Shown here: positions 41,779 through 55,381 of the stretch, piece by piece
Layout of the letters: every line of letters begins with the position of its first letter
Position numbering within the stretch: the first letter of the stretch is position 1
Notes under the pieces: model-generated
Seen by the model: the letters and a program-made list of their open reading frames with translations, nothing else
The model's database searches: none
Told to the model about the DNA's origin: nothing
Position numbers and translations under genes: made by a program
NCBI GenBank assembly: GCA_964006375.1
Contig: OZ023267.1
Span: forward strand, 81,448,182 to 81,512,181
DNA: 64,000 nt
Direction of reading: 5' to 3'
From: Tillus elongatus
Taxonomy: Eukaryota; Arthropoda; Insecta; Coleoptera; Cleridae

Positions 41779-42867
41779 ATGGTTCATTTAACAGAAATGC
41801 ACAAAATAACCATTCTACAAATGATTGGTTATGGAGATAACACACGGACACAGATGGAAGTGTCTCGCTTATTTCACGAAAAATTTCCAAATTTGCCGCC
41901 TGTATCCCAAGGAACAATTAGCAAAATAGAAAAGCAGTTTCGCGAGCTTGGTCATGTGAGACAGATAAAAAAAGTAGCTGCCAATGCAGTAAGTGATGAT
42001 ACGAAATTGGATATTACGCTTGAGTTTCAAGAAAACCCACATACTTCTGGTCGACAAGCAGCCCAACTATTCAACGTTAGCCACGCAGCAATTTTTCGAA
42101 CATTAAAGGAAAGTAAAATGCATCCCTATAAAATGATACCAACTCAGGAGCTCATGGAGGACGATTTCGATAGGAGAACGTATTTTTGTGAACAAATGAT
42201 GGCAATGTTAGATAACAATGTGATCCAATTAGAAGATGTTTTGTTTTCTGATGAGAGCACATTTACACTTCACGGTCATGTTAATCGTCAAAATTGCCGC
42301 TATTGGTCTAATGAGAATCCTCATTGGATGAGAGAGGAACATACGCAATATCCTGAAAAAGTTAATGTTTAGGCAGGAATTGTTGGAAATCATATCGTAG
42401 GTCCCTTTTTCATTGATGGCAACTTGAATGGGGATAAATATTTAGAACTGCTCCAAAATAATGTCGTGCCAACTTTGACAAACTTATATCCAGATCCAGC
42501 AAACCCACAAGTTCCTGCCAATAAAATATGGTTTCAGCAAGATGGAGCACCGCCCCATTACCAAATCAATGTCCGGCAGTACCTGAACCAAATTTTTCCA
42601 AATCGGTGGATAGGGAGGCGCGGATCGATAGAATGGCCAGCACGATCTCCTGATCTGTCGCTATTAGACTACTTTTTGTGGGGATATGTCAAAAGTATTG
42701 TATACAAAACTAAGCCCCTCAACTTAGATGACTTAAAAAGACGAATCACGCTTGCGATTAGATCAGTCACGCCTGAGATGTTGAGTAATGTTAGAAGACA
42801 TTTCTATACCAGATTATCATGTTGCCAAGATGTTCGTGGCGAGCATTTTGAACATTTACTACATTGA
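41779..42867 (+). pseudogene. Mariner-like DDE transposase with one nonsense codon
   Basis: A single frame of 363 codons (362 aa), broken only by TAG at 42370-42372 (codon 198, after EKVNV). TAG is one base from TGG, and Trp is common at this place in relatives. Residues 1-65 form a DUF4817/HTH-type DNA-binding region (EVSRLFHEKFPNLPPVSQGT), and a second HTH follows at about 88-112 (GRQAAQLFNVSHAAIFRTLK). DDE residues: D158 in LFSDEST, D255 in WFQQDGAPPH, D297 in SPDLSLLDYFLWG. The spacing between the last two is 41 residues, compared with 34 in classical mariners, so it is DD41D-like. All three acidic residues are intact. Start chosen at the ATG in AAAAATGGTTC. As it stands the copy would give a 197-aa product with only the DNA-binding half, which might act as a repressor. 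Confidence 0.9.
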
Positions 42868-42923
42868 CATTAATTTTTTTTTGTTTTTTTAAATTATTAA
42901 GAAATAATCAGTATTTCTTATTA

Positions 42924-43264
42924 GAATTTGTGAAATAAAATAATTTTCTATTTTTAATGTTAATTTTTGTAATAAATCTGAAAATACTTAATATTTCCGA
43001 AACAGTTGAAGATAGGTATAGGACATTGTACATGAATTATGTCTAGAATTTTCTGAAGAATCCAAAAAATTAATAATATACAGGGGCTTGTATTTAAAAT
43101 AAGAAAGTTGGTATTGGCCACTGTCACATGACGCATCCTATATAATTTTTTTTTCTTGAAAAAGATGCGCAGTTAAAAATACAAATCGACGTGTCCAAGC
43201 GTTTTTCCCAACACGCCCTCATTTATCCGTTATCGAATTTATTCCATTTGACTGTTCCACACTG
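42924..43264 (-). repeat. Mariner right terminal inverted repeat
   Basis: 341-base arm starting 57 bases after the transposase stop. It is A/T-rich on the inner side (AAAATAGAAAATTATTTTAT on the minus strand), with the outer end CAGTGTGGAACAG. Confidence 0.92.

Positions 43265-43266
<2 letters not shown>

Positions 43267-43340
<74 letters not shown>
43267..43340. repeat. (TG)n microsatellite
   Basis: Continues the TA tract interrupted by the mariner element, giving a (TA)n(TG)n original site. Confidence 0.95.
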
Positions 43341-43342
<2 letters not shown>

Positions 43343-43734
43343 AGATCTATTTGGACGCTAAATATCACAGCCCCCGTACATGCTAGAAGAAAAAGTTTTA
43401 GATCAAAATTTGGTTGGTAAAAGGCTGCTTCAATAAGCTTTACTTAGACAAAGTGTGCTTTTTGACATAAACTTCATTTTTTTCAACGGAACACTCTGTA
43501 TTTTAGTCAAGTTTGGATTTCTTATTTCATTCTTAATCAATATTATGTCAAACATTTTTCTCATTTCAAAAATTTTCGAGAAAACCCAACAAATAAACGG
43601 TTTTCATGTTCCTTTCAATAATGATTTTATTTGTCCACAATCACAGCATCACAACTATCATGTATTTTGTCAGTATCATAACTGTTCATCCTAAGATCTA
43701 TGTCAAATCTTTTAAACTATAAATTTTGAACAAG

Positions 43735-43990
43735 GCGGATAGGGAACCGCCAGATGACCCACGAGCTCGCTTGTCCTGACACCATTCGATTTTTTGTGGG
43801 GTTATGTAAAATATGTGGTCTATTTTGTTCAACCAAGAAATTAAAAGGATTTTATTAACAAAATTACTCGTGCCTGCAAAGAAATTTTGTCTCAGGTTAT
43901 TAGAAATTCTTGCACTGTAGAGCTTATTAGAAGATATGACGTTTGCCAAACAGAAAATAGTCGTCAGTTTGAGCATACTTTTTTTACTTT
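43735..43990 (+). pseudogene. Second mariner-like transposase, C-terminal relic
   Basis: One plus-strand frame reads LTPFDFLWGYVKYVVYFVQP, then TAA, then KDFINKITRACKEILSQVIR and, near the end, ENSRQFEH. This matches the region after the third catalytic aspartate in mariner-like transposases (LDYFLWGYVKSIVYKTKP and GEHFEHLL in the neighbouring element). It is diverged from that element and lacks its TIRs, so it belongs to another, older family. Confidence 0.6.
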
Positions 43991-44129
43991 GTCATCGTTA
44001 GCAATGATAATTAATTGTTAATTATTTTTTTGGAATTACCTTTGAAGAACTTAGTTAAGAGAATCAGAAGCATTTGTAATTTTTTGTTCCTGGAAAGCAG
44101 TATTTGACAACAACAAAAAAAGAGTTAAG

Positions 44130-44910
<781 letters not shown>

Positions 44911-44913
44911 TGC

Positions 44914-45447
44914 ATAGAACCGAAGTTGGAAGAGAGTGCAAGCATATATGTCATATGGGGAGAAATGGAGGAAGCCTTGATTAGGCTCGCAGAAGGTGAA
45001 CTAGGTCATAAGCGGAAAACACAGAAACACAATTGGATGACAGCAGAAATCATGCTTGAAGAAAGGAGAAGATGTAAAAGTCAAGGAAATCCAGAGAGCT
45101 ATAAACACATCCAAAGAATTATTAGGGGGGAAATAAGAGCAGCAAAGAATGACTGGTTAAAGAAGCAATGCGAGGAGATAGAACAACTACAAGAGCTGCA
45201 CGATGAATTTAACATACACAGAAAAATAAAAGAGGCGTCCGTAGTTTACCGGAAAAGACACTTTTCTAATGTAGAAAACGAACATGGGGAAATGGCAGAA
45301 GATGATCGGCAGCGAAGAGTTATTTGGGAGGAATATATTAACAACCTTTTCGACGATAATAGACCTGATATAGAGGTTGCGGAGGACGTAGACCTGTATG
45401 AACCCCCTACCACCAAAGAAGAAACTGCAAGAGCAATAGAGCATTAG
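44914..45447 (+). pseudogene. LINE ORF2 fragment, endonuclease-RT linker
   Basis: The frame contains HNWMTAEIMLEERRRCKSQG, IRGEIRAAKNDWLKKQCEEI, LHDEFNIHRKIKEAS and RVIWEEYINNLFDDNRPDIE. This is the charged linker between the endonuclease and reverse transcriptase of jockey/RTE-type LINEs, often annotated in insects as endonuclease-reverse transcriptase. It ends at ETARAIEH followed by a stop, just where AIxxLKxGKAPG of the RT should begin. Both ends are truncated, and although 173 codons are open no catalytic domain is present. It may belong to the same family as the RT relics at 9.2, 11.1-11.6 and 50.2 kb. Confidence 0.75.
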
Positions 45448-45705
45448 AATTAAAGTTAATAATTAAAGCTAGTTTGCCTCTCATCTGCAGTTTCACCAAC
45501 GTGATGTCGACTGCTGATAGATAATGTGTATTACCTTATATGCAATTTTATACTATTTTATCTTGTCGAAAATATTTTTTACGTTATGAGAATTTGTTGT
45601 TGTCAACTTATTGACATTATTGGTTCATCGCTGGTCACATACACATTTTTGTGTGTAAAATGCATGTTTTTTTGGGTTTGCTTGGGTTTTCTCATACGCC
45701 TTTAC

Positions 45706-45799
45706 CCAGGTCAGGTCAGGTCGGGATCACGTCAGAGTCGGGTTTGGTCAGGTCACGTTGGGTCAGGTCTAGCCAGGTCAGGTCAGGTGGTTCAGGTCT
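45706..45799 (+). repeat. Degenerate TCAGG/AGGTC pentamer stretch
   Basis: Reads as runs of AGGTC with substitutions (CCAGGTCAGGTCAGGTCGGG, then GGTCAGGTCTAGCC, then AGGTCAGGTCAGGTGG). TCAGG is the telomere repeat known from many beetles. Here it is short and imperfect, so it is an interstitial stretch if it is telomere-related at all. Confidence 0.5.
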
Positions 45800-46395
45800 G
45801 CCTGATACAGTGTCTTGCGCATAAACAACAACAAAACTCTGGTCCCTTCAACTTGCAAACTAGCCGGGGAACTTGGAGCAAAAACCCGAAAGGAGGGGAT
45901 GTTATTCAGAAGAAATGTTGGAGCAAAATGTAAACAAGGCTGCTTATAGAAGTCCAACGAAGGTGTTTTTTCTGATTTGATTTCTATATTTCCTTCCCCA
46001 CCCAGCACCCCTATTCACGCCAGGTCCCGTAACTGGAGGGGGAGGGGGGTATTTTACAGCATTTGTTATGTTGCTTATGCGTACAGGGTTGGTTTTAAGC
46101 GTGTTTTTGTTTGAAAAAATCACTTTTGCGATCATCTGCATAATTACATTAATTTTTTCTCAATTTTTTTTTAAATTGAACCTAACTACATTTTTATAGT
46201 AGCGTATCAAGAACTATCTTGCCATTTGAAAAGGAAGATTTAGTTTCCATAGCAACGAAGTTGTTTAGGCTAGGATAAATTGAATATCGCCACTTTGTAG
46301 CAAAAAATATGTCGAAAAGCTTTTGTTAAGATATTTTTTTTTCGAATAAGGAATATTTCAGTAAATACAAATCCATCATATACTAACCCTATAAG

Positions 46396-46397
<2 letters not shown>
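45800..46397. other. Anonymous stretch, no supported gene
   Basis: Contains a GGAGGGGGAGGGGGG purine run near 46036-46050. Open frames on both strands show no family signature. Confidence 0.4.
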
Positions 46398-46473
<76 letters not shown>

Positions 46474-46485
46474 TATATATATATA
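46398..46485. repeat. (TA)n microsatellite
   Basis: TA run with one AAATA interruption. Confidence 0.95.
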
Positions 46486-46851
46486 CATAAATATGTGTAT
46501 GTAAAATAATATATAAACTAATGTTTCCATCCCAAATATGAGTTCTGTTTCGTTTGAAGAATAGAGTGATGTTTTCTATGAAATTTCCCTAATAAATAAA
46601 TTTAAGAATATCTTAATATTCTCTGAAATATAACATACTACATAAAACCCACCGCCATCTGCTTTAGTGCCCAAGCAAAAATAATGTACCGTTATTCCCC
46701 GTGAATAACCCTTGCAGATTAAGCAGTAAAACATAACAACAAAGACGCTATTTATAAAACCAGGGACAAGTCACTTGAAAACAGATCATTTACTACCTGC
46801 ACGAGGTATAAAAAATGTTATATTTATCGGAACTTACACAAATTTTACCAG

Positions 46852-47060
46852 ACAGTTGTCGGGCCTTACACACAATTACGTCTGTTACAAAAACTGACCA
46901 CGGAGGTCGCTTTTATCAGTCACTTTTATAGGGCCCGACAGTTTTAGTAACACGAACTTAAAAATACACACATGCATATAGTATGTATATCACAAAGAGG
47001 TTGTAAGGGATAGAGGTAACAAAGGTGCAGTTTTGCAATGCAAGAAGCCTGTACACTTTT
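46852..47060 (+). repeat. Dispersed repeat copy 1 (TTGTCGGGCC / CAAAGAGGTTGTA)
   Basis: Contains TTGTCGGGCC at 46856, GGGCCCGACAG near 46930, and then ATATCACAAAGAGGTTGTA..AGAGGTAACAAAG..GCCTGT near 46988-47051. The same blocks in the same order occur on the minus strand at 55.66-55.86 kb. No coding capacity. Confidence 0.55.
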
Positions 47061-47499
47061 CCTAACTGGGCGGAGTTCGGTGACTTAAGTGGGAGAAACG
47101 TCAGGGACGTATTTAGGAATTTTTAGTTTGGTTAGAAATAAAACTGAAATTATTCAATCATTGAAATGTAATGCTTATTCATGACTTTCTTAAGCTTTTG
47201 TATAAATAGGTAACCTAAAAAGGTTCGGAACGCAGCAAGTGCGTTATGATAGTGAATTTTCATAACAATATTAAATAGTATATTTATATAAGCTGTAAGA
47301 TTTAGCCTTATATTAAAAGTTATGAAAATTAATTTATTTAATTAGGAACAGTAAAACAAGGTAAAGAAGGACAAGCAAAAACATGATCTATGACATATAT
47401 TTATAGAGTGCTTTGGATACAAAACTCAAACAAAGCAATTGATAAACAGGAAATATACTCTAGAAAAATACACTAGAAAGCTGAAAAAAAAATCCTTTG
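47061..47499. other. Anonymous stretch with a solo MITE end
   Basis: ACGCAGCAAGTGCGTTATG at 47230-47248 is a solo end of the MITE-like module, without a partner. Nothing else recognised. Confidence 0.5.
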
Positions 47500-47634
47500 G
47501 TTGATGCATTGAGGGTGATTGTATGCATGCAGGAGAAGAACCCCCAGGAGGAAGAGGGTTTCTGCTCCTCACCCAAAAATTCGGGGGGTTCTCCTTCCCC
47601 TTGTGCATGCATACAACTACCTTCAAAGCATAAA
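47500..47634. repeat. Imperfect long hairpin
   Basis: The left arm (TTGATGCATTGAGGGTGATT then GTATGCATGCAGGAGAAG) pairs with the right arm (GGGGGGTTCTCCTTCCCC then GCATGCATACAACTACC). TGTATGCATGCA is exact in both arms; an unpaired CAAGGGGAA lies in one. A smaller hairpin (TTCTTGGG against CCCAAGAA) follows at about 47648-47674. Confidence 0.65.
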
Positions 47635-47679
47635 GCACAAGAAAAATTTCTTGGGAGCAACCCCCAAGAAGGTTGCTGG

Positions 47680-49255
47680 ACCTGGGCGGATATGGGGTAG
47701 ACAAGGTTTAAAGGAGGTATTGCTGTAAAATGTGAAAAACGCATGTTTTCAAAGTCCCTTAATTTTCTTGGGGGTTGTTTGCCAGAAAATATGTCTTGTG
47801 GCCGAGGAAGGTTCTAAGCATGTTGCTGGAAAAATATCTAAAACCCTCATGCAGTCAACTGCAAATTTACCGAAATTACATTCTGCTTCGTCGCCTATAA
47901 TGTCTTTTTCAGATAATGTAGAATACAGAGCTAAATTAAATAGGTTCACTTGCATTTTCATTTCTTTTTTTATTTTTATATTACATTTATAAGCACAATA
48001 GGCGTATAATTAAGGGAACCCTTAATTAACATTGCAGCAACACAAACTTGAAAAGTGGAGAAATTATTTACAGTATGTTAACAGTTATAAACTTGATTTC
48101 ATCATGTTACAGTAGTATTCTGATAATAAAAAATTACATCTAACTGTATGCACACAACAGCTGGGTGTTACGAGATGTGATGAAACGCCAAACTGACTGT
48201 ACCACAGTATTAGCATAATATTATTATGCTGCCACATTATCATATCTCTCTAGTAATGGTATCATGTCAAAAACCTACACTAGAGGCTAAATTTCCAATT
48301 TCTTCTTTGTTTATGGTGTCTGTTTCTACTGTCCTAAATTTCCAATTTGATATTGACAATAAATAACACTACCACACAATGACAAATGACAGCTGAGCTT
48401 CAGCACAGACGCAGTCTAACAAAGTTGTCGGATAGAGTAAATTATTATCGGAGGGATACCTAAGTTAAAAATCATGAGAAATGGGTAATACGAAATTTGC
48501 AGGTATTAAATACAGTATTTTTGAACTGACTGATAAAATTAAATTTTATAAAATGTTTTCTTTATTATCAGAAGTTTTAAAAATTTCATGTTTATACATG
48601 AAAGGTTTAACTACATGAAATTTCTGAAGATCGGGCAACCCCGGTCAGCAACATCTTGACATCTGGCAATGGTTGTAACTTCCATTGTTTAGATTTTATC
48701 TACAATTTATTTAAATAGCATAACAGTACAGGTAGCTGTATTGCTCTGCCTTTGTCCAACATTGTAGATATTGCATTACAGAATTTGAAGTGATGTCAAG
48801 GATTATTTTATTATTAATTTCGAATAACTTCATTTTTCTTTGATCAAAAGACTTGAAAATTGGTACACAACCACATCTCTGTATGTTCTTTTAAGTTGTA
48901 AATTTTCGTTCCAATCACTTAAACAATTTGAAAGCTATTGCGTTTAAAAAAATATATTTAATTTTTTGTTAGGAAAAACTATGCGTTAAGATCTGATGAA
49001 CGAACTCATCCAAGCCATTAGCCAAATAAGCGTAATTCCAAAATTTTCTCCAAATCAGTGAAATATTTTTTGGGTTATTGGTTGGATAAATTGTTGGATG
49101 AATATATTGGATAAAGTTGTATATTCAAAAGGTTGGATAAATAATAATAGTTTTTATTTCAACAACAGAAGAAAATACAACACAAAGTACATTGTACTGT
49201 TTACAAATTAATGTTAACATTCCTTGTCTTTTTTAAAGAAATAGAGATTAATTTC
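47680..49255. other. AT-rich stretch, nothing recognised
   Basis: Several short open frames without family features. GAACTCATCCAAGCCATT and GAAATATTTTTTGGGTTAT near 49003-49077 look like a much diverged scrap of the composite repeat body. Confidence 0.35.
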
Positions 49256-50110
49256 ATTGATTGCTGTTGCCCTTACTTCGTGAAACTGGTCCATACTTCA
49301 TACAGACTTGGAGACTACTTCTCTGGCTTCACTGTTGGTTTTCGTTTTTGTAGGTTAAGGACGTAGCCAGCGTGTAAGCTAACTGGAGCAAGTGGCCCTT
49401 CTGAAATCTAGATGTTCTTCAACGTCTCTGTTACTGGTTTTGCTGCTTGATAGTATCCTCAGACAGAAAAAATTTGAATCAATACGAAATCATGACAATT
49501 ACAAATAAAGATCTGTTGCTATTTTATGATGTTATAATCAAAAAAATCTTTAAAAGTGAAAATAAAATAAAACAAATATGACGGATGATGCCTTTAAAAT
49601 GTCTACGTGATGTATATCAATATTTAATATAAAGATAGAAGAAACCTATAACAGTAATAACTATAATAACAATTACAACAATAAAATAACTAAACAAACA
49701 CATTAATAAAGCAGACTATACAATGAAAATATCGACACACATCATGTCTTATAACAACTTTTTGGAAAAAATAGTTAGATTTATGTTGTCTGATTTATTT
49801 AATTAGGAAGAAGAATATCTCAGAAATCCTAAATATTGTCGTGTTTTTTTACTTCTAAAGCTTAAAACAAGTCTAGTTTACACTTGTCATGACAAAAATG
49901 TAGTGGTTTTATGCCGTTATTTACTGTGGGTCTATGTTGGGTATCAATAATATGTTTTGCAAATGTAGATTTGTCAGCGTGGTTATTTCTAAATGCAAAA
50001 GTATGTTCTTTGTATCGGGTGTTAAAATTTCTAGAAGTTTGATCGATGTAGATTGCGTTACGTGTGCATTTCACAAATTTTGAATACCTATACAAATACA
50101 AAAGTAGCTT
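49256..50110 (-). pseudogene. Second Penelope-like fragment: GIY-YIG end and tail
   Basis: The minus-strand frame at 50101-49862 reads KFVKCTRNAIYIDQTSRNFN, TRYKEH, RNNHADKSTFAKHIIDTQ: the GIY-YIG nuclease of Penelope-like elements with part of the preceding Cys motif (KCTRN). The glycine of YIG is Asp here, and the frame breaks after CKLDLF. The downstream tail to 49256 closely matches 20981-21535. Unlike that copy it has no inverted arm, so it shows the normal order of the element. Everything upstream of KCTRN, including the reverse transcriptase, is missing. Confidence 0.65.
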
Positions 50111-50157
50111 TTAAATCTTATAACATGACACTTGATTTATTAGATTATTTCAAATAA

Positions 50158-50578
50158 TTGGAAGTATTATCACAGATGATGGTAAGTGTAGGAAAGGTCT
50201 GAAGAGGATCGCGATGGCAAAACAAGCATTCAATAACCAAAGTACTGTTCTCACTAATAAACATTTTAACCTGTACATGAGGAACAAGTGCAAGTCGTAC
50301 GTGTATGGAGTATGGTAATGTATGGGGCGGAAACTTGGGCTGTAGTTAAGCAGGATATGAAGAGAATATAAGCTTTTGAAATGTAGACAAGAAAAATGTC
50401 AAAGACAGTGCAGGTTGATAGAAAGACGCTTCAAAGTGTGCTAGGAGAGGTGAAAGAATAAAGAGGCTTGCTCAAAGAAATCGAGAGGAAGCTAAAATTT
50501 ATTGGTCATATTATAAGACATAATAACTTCCCGATAACATTATTTGAAGGACATACGAGTACTTGAAATGTACACTGC
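50158..50578 (+). pseudogene. LINE reverse-transcriptase C-terminal fragment
   Basis: Frames in turn read GSIITDDGKC, RIAMAKQAFNN, STVLTNKHFNLYMRNKC, KSYVYGVW, then shifted AETWAV-, AFEM- and KLKFIGHIIRHNN-like segments. This is the post-palm region of non-LTR retrotransposon polymerases. Several stops and frameshifts. It abuts the stop codon of the THAP9-like gene (50580), so the LINE piece or the gene end was truncated at this junction. Confidence 0.7.
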
Positions 50579-50579
50579 A

Positions 50580-51537
50580 TTATTGGCCCTTAAATAAGAG
50601 AACTTTGTTATAAACAGCCCTTAAACTTCTACTTTTATCAAATAGATTTTTGTTATAATGATGTATTCTAATAGAAACATACATAGATGATATTAGTTTA
50701 ATTAGATGGCCATAATGGCAAGTCAAAAGATTTTGTTCTCGAAAGTGAACTTCAAGTTTTTTAAATATGCTGTTTTGGTTTATTATAGTTTTTAATATTC
50801 GCATGTTTATTTCCTTTACATTTATAATCACAGCAGATTCATTTAAGTATGTTTGAAGAACTTTTTCTGCAATAGTGCAAATAGATATTACATCGTCAGA
50901 TGGGTATGTGAGGAGTTGACCTTTGTCTTTCTGATCTATAAACGATGTTAATAACGCAGACCTCTCCCCAACAAGTTCACCCGCGCATTCTTCGCATCTC
51001 AGAGCTTTTGTTATTTTCCTTACTACATAGCCAGATATATATGTCACGACTTCTTTCTTAAACTCTGATATATTGATATCTAATATTTGAAGAACTGTGT
51101 CGTCATCAAAATTATCTATTTGACTCATGTCTTCATCTGGTTCTTCAGATATACGTTCTCGCCCACAAGTTTTATTTATTACCTCAATGGGTGTCAGAAT
51201 AGGAATTGCTCCCAAAGGGATACAATTTCCTTTAAATGAATCTTTTAATTCAAGATGCACCATCATCCTTTTATATGCACTTTTAAATTGCTTTGCTGAT
51301 GGGTTATTGTTATAGCCTCCCATGGATCTAATTTGCCCAAAAAAAAGCTCAATATGATCCTGACTGATTTTGTAAGTGGGAAAATACAGCAAAAAATTAT
51401 TGTCGGTAATTAAAGTTTTATAAACAAATTGCAAACTTCGTATGCAAAATAAAAAGCCAATTATACCCATTTTTCTACCACTCTCACACAGAAGCGGTCC
51501 ATCAATTATCCTAAGTGACGTTAAATATTGTGATAGC
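50580..51537 (-). CDS. THAP9-like exon 4, last part: catalytic Glu and C-terminus
   Basis: After the frameshift the frame reads LRELSQYLTSLRIIDGPLL, then MGIIGFLFCIRSLQFVYKTL from 51470. SQDHIELFFGQIRSMGGYNN holds the expected third catalytic acid (E of DHIELFF) and the conserved FGxIRxxGG block. YISGYVVRKI and the CEECAGEL Cys pair are the usual C-terminal features of this family. It ends LLFKGQ with TAA at 50580, directly beside a LINE relic. Confidence 0.78.
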
Positions 51538-51856
51538 TCTCTTAAAAATACATTAATGTTTTAAAATTTTCTGCATTTATTGCTTTCTTAAAATCTGAAT
51601 TGTTTAAATTTCTAGAATTAAGAATGTCAAATAAATTGTTTATAAGTCGGATAAATTTCACAGTTCCCTCACATTCTTTGAACTCCTCAAGATGTAAAAC
51701 GTCATTGCAATATTCCAAAGAATGTGCCACTGAGTGGCTAAAAAGTTGTGTGGCTAATTTAACCTTCATTTTTTGGTTTGTATAAAATATATGCGATTTT
51801 CTTAATTTATTTGCTAAATGAACGCCCTCCTGATCCTGTAACTCATTTAATTTTAC

Positions 51857-52786
51857 TTAATAATCCCACTTTATATTTTCCCCATTCTCATCAATTATTA
51901 ATTTTTTATCGCCTAATGTGTTTCTTATCAGTTTGATCATATGACATGGATAAAAAAAGACTACAATTTTCCTACCTGAACTAGGATCAACAAACGTAGA
52001 GTTAATGTTCCTCCAATTCAAATCGCAGCCAAGTTCTTTTGCTAACGTTAGATTATTTGTTGCTCCATCAAAAGTTATTGAGACCACGTATATGTCCGAC
52101 TCATTTAGTAGCGTTAAACACTGTAATACCAAATTTTGTTTTTGTGTACCCCTTAAAGAGTCGATTAAAAAATATCCAAGAGGAAGCTTCCATGATTGAT
52201 TAATGCTAACAAGCATAAAAACAAGAGCTTCTTTGGCTACAGGGTTACAATCGGTCTCAAGATTTGTACCAAAATCTACAAACCCATAATATTTTACCCC
52301 ATCCCATTCTATATGTTGGCGAATTGCCATCTCATCTATGACTAAAGAACATATAAGTTTTCCATCTGTGCTTTCTGATTTTGACTTTAATAAGTTGAAC
52401 ACCTCTGACGTAAAACCAGCTTCCCCATTAACGCTTTGATACCATCTAGATATAGTTTTTGGATGAGGAAGAGCCGAATTTAATGTGTTTCTGACAAAAC
52501 TGTAAGCTTTGGGAGAGTAATAATGCAGCGTAAGAGAAAAAGCTTTAAGTTGATTTTCATACTTATGTTTACGACCTAATTGTCTTTGTAAAAATTCTTC
52601 ATTAGGTCCTATTTGCATTAATGTTTCTAATGTTTCGTCGGTTACTTTACCTTTTAGTTGTTTGATTATATTCGCAAGGGTTGCTGTTCTCTTCTTATAA
52701 TGATGAACACTACTGCTGAGCCGTTTAATTTTTTTTCGTGCATCGAATAACTGCTTCTTCAGTTTACGTTTGCGCGGTGTAACAAC
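51857..52786 (-). CDS. THAP9-like exon 4, first part: coiled coil and catalytic core
   Basis: From the acceptor: VVTPRKRKLKKQLFDARKKI, a basic coiled-coil segment, then from Met at 52618 the P-element transposase region. Counting from that Met: D95 in SLVIDEMAIR and D184 in TFDGATNNLT are the expected acidic catalytic positions. YPCHMIKLIRN (223-233) matches the DPCHMxKLxRN box of THAP9 proteins but with Tyr for Asp. The frame stops at TAA 51857 after IKWDY; the same frame then continues for another 105 codons to 51542. Confidence 0.8.
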   Translation of the reverse strand, partial: VVTPRKRKLKKQLFDARKKIKRLSSSVHHYKKRTATLANIIKQLKGKVTDETLETLMQIGPNEEFLQRQLGRKHKYENQLKAFSLTLHYYSPKAYSFVRNTLNSALPHPKTISRWYQSVNGEAGFTSEVFNLLKSKSESTDGKLICSLVIDEMAIRQHIEWDGVKYYGFVDFGTNLETDCNPVAKEALVFMLVSINQSWKLPLGYFLIDSLRGTQKQNLVLQCLTLLNESDIYVVSITFDGATNNLTLAKELGCDLNWRNINSTFVDPSSGRKIVVFFYPCHMIKLIRNTLGDKKLIIDENGENIKWDY

Positions 52787-53024
52787 CTATAAAAAATGAT
52801 CAATGATAAACCATTTATTTTCTCAAGTAAAATGAATATATAAACAAAATTTCCAACAACACATTTTGGTTAATAGTGCATAAAAATTGCAAAACAGTTG
52901 TTTCTAACTTATTTAATCATGGACTATACAAACTTAAACACCACATAAAATGTGATGGAATAACATATTAGGTTTTTTAAAATTATACTGATTTCATAAA
53001 CGGCAAAAACTGAATTTAACTCAC

Positions 53025-53287
53025 CATGTCCTTCACAGTGGGAGGCATTGAAGGTGTTTTCATTTCAGCAAATCCTAAACTACTAAATGATCTTTGCGGT
53101 ACCTCTACAACAGTTTTCTCTTCATAAAAACCAGCACTTGTTGATGGCCAAGAATAATCCATTACAGGTACATTGCTACCAGACCAAGTACTAGTTGACG
53201 GGTCAGCTGCAAATGCACATTGATTGCAGTTATATCAGTCATTGGCTGCTCGCCAAAAATGACTTGTGTTGATGGCTTCTTTGTTAC
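53025..53287 (-). pseudogene. THAP9-like exon 3: linker with a frame change
   Basis: Starts after TTTATGCAG with VTKKPSTQVIFGEQPMTDI. The frame that joins exon 4 (AADPSTSTWSGSNVPVMDYS, then FAEMKTPSMPPTVKDM) is a different one, open only from about 53,220 on. A single-base indel would explain it. The donor is GACATG|GTGAGT. Confidence 0.6.
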
Positions 53288-53399
53288 CTGCATAAATAAA
53301 TTTGAAACGAATACCATTAATGTAAATTTGCAGGGCTAATTAAATTACTATAAATATCATAACAATATATTACGTGAATGTAATTAGTAGCATAGTTAC

Positions 53400-54825
<1,426 letters not shown>

Positions 54826-54863
54826 ATAGTTACATAAATTAATAACCTTAATTCAGTACTTAC

Positions 54864-55035
54864 CAATACAGGTATAGAACTTTTTTTTAAGTGTACTGCA
54901 AAAGGTGATTTTTCTAAATCATAAGATTCCTCGGTAAAATGTAAATCGCACACATTTGAGTTCATAAAAATATCTTCATCGCTTAAATTTAATGCTCGTT
55001 TCCAAGCCTCGTATCTTTCACCAGCTTTGGGAAAT
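54864..55035 (-). CDS. THAP9-like exon 2: rest of the THAP domain
   Basis: After TATTTTCAG the exon completes Arg and reads FPKAGERYEAWKRALNLSDE, then VCDLHFTEESYDL and KSSIPVL. It contains the invariant Trp, the C-x2-H second zinc half and the Pro of the AVPTIF-type end (here SSIPVL). It ends CCTGTATTG|GTAAGT in phase 0; exons 1 and 2 together give 85 codons, the usual THAP length. Confidence 0.8.
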
Positions 55036-55381
55036 CTGAAAATAATATCTCGAATTATCTACTTTATCAGTGACTGAACCTCTAGAAAGATGCAGTAATA
55101 GATAAAACGAAACTATTCTACTTTTTTTCTGCTTCTACTGGAACTACATAGATAAATTATACATCTAATTCAAATAATAATTGCCAAACAAAATGCTTAA
55201 TTTCATTACAAATATTCAATAAATAATGCATTATTAAGATTTTATTTCTTAAAAAAACACAATCGACAATAATAAATGCTAAAGATTTAACAAAAGCAAT
55301 ACAATGTGTAAATACGGACCTGTGAAAACCAATAAACATTTGGCGCCAAACAAGGAAATAGAAGACATGTAAACAACTTAC

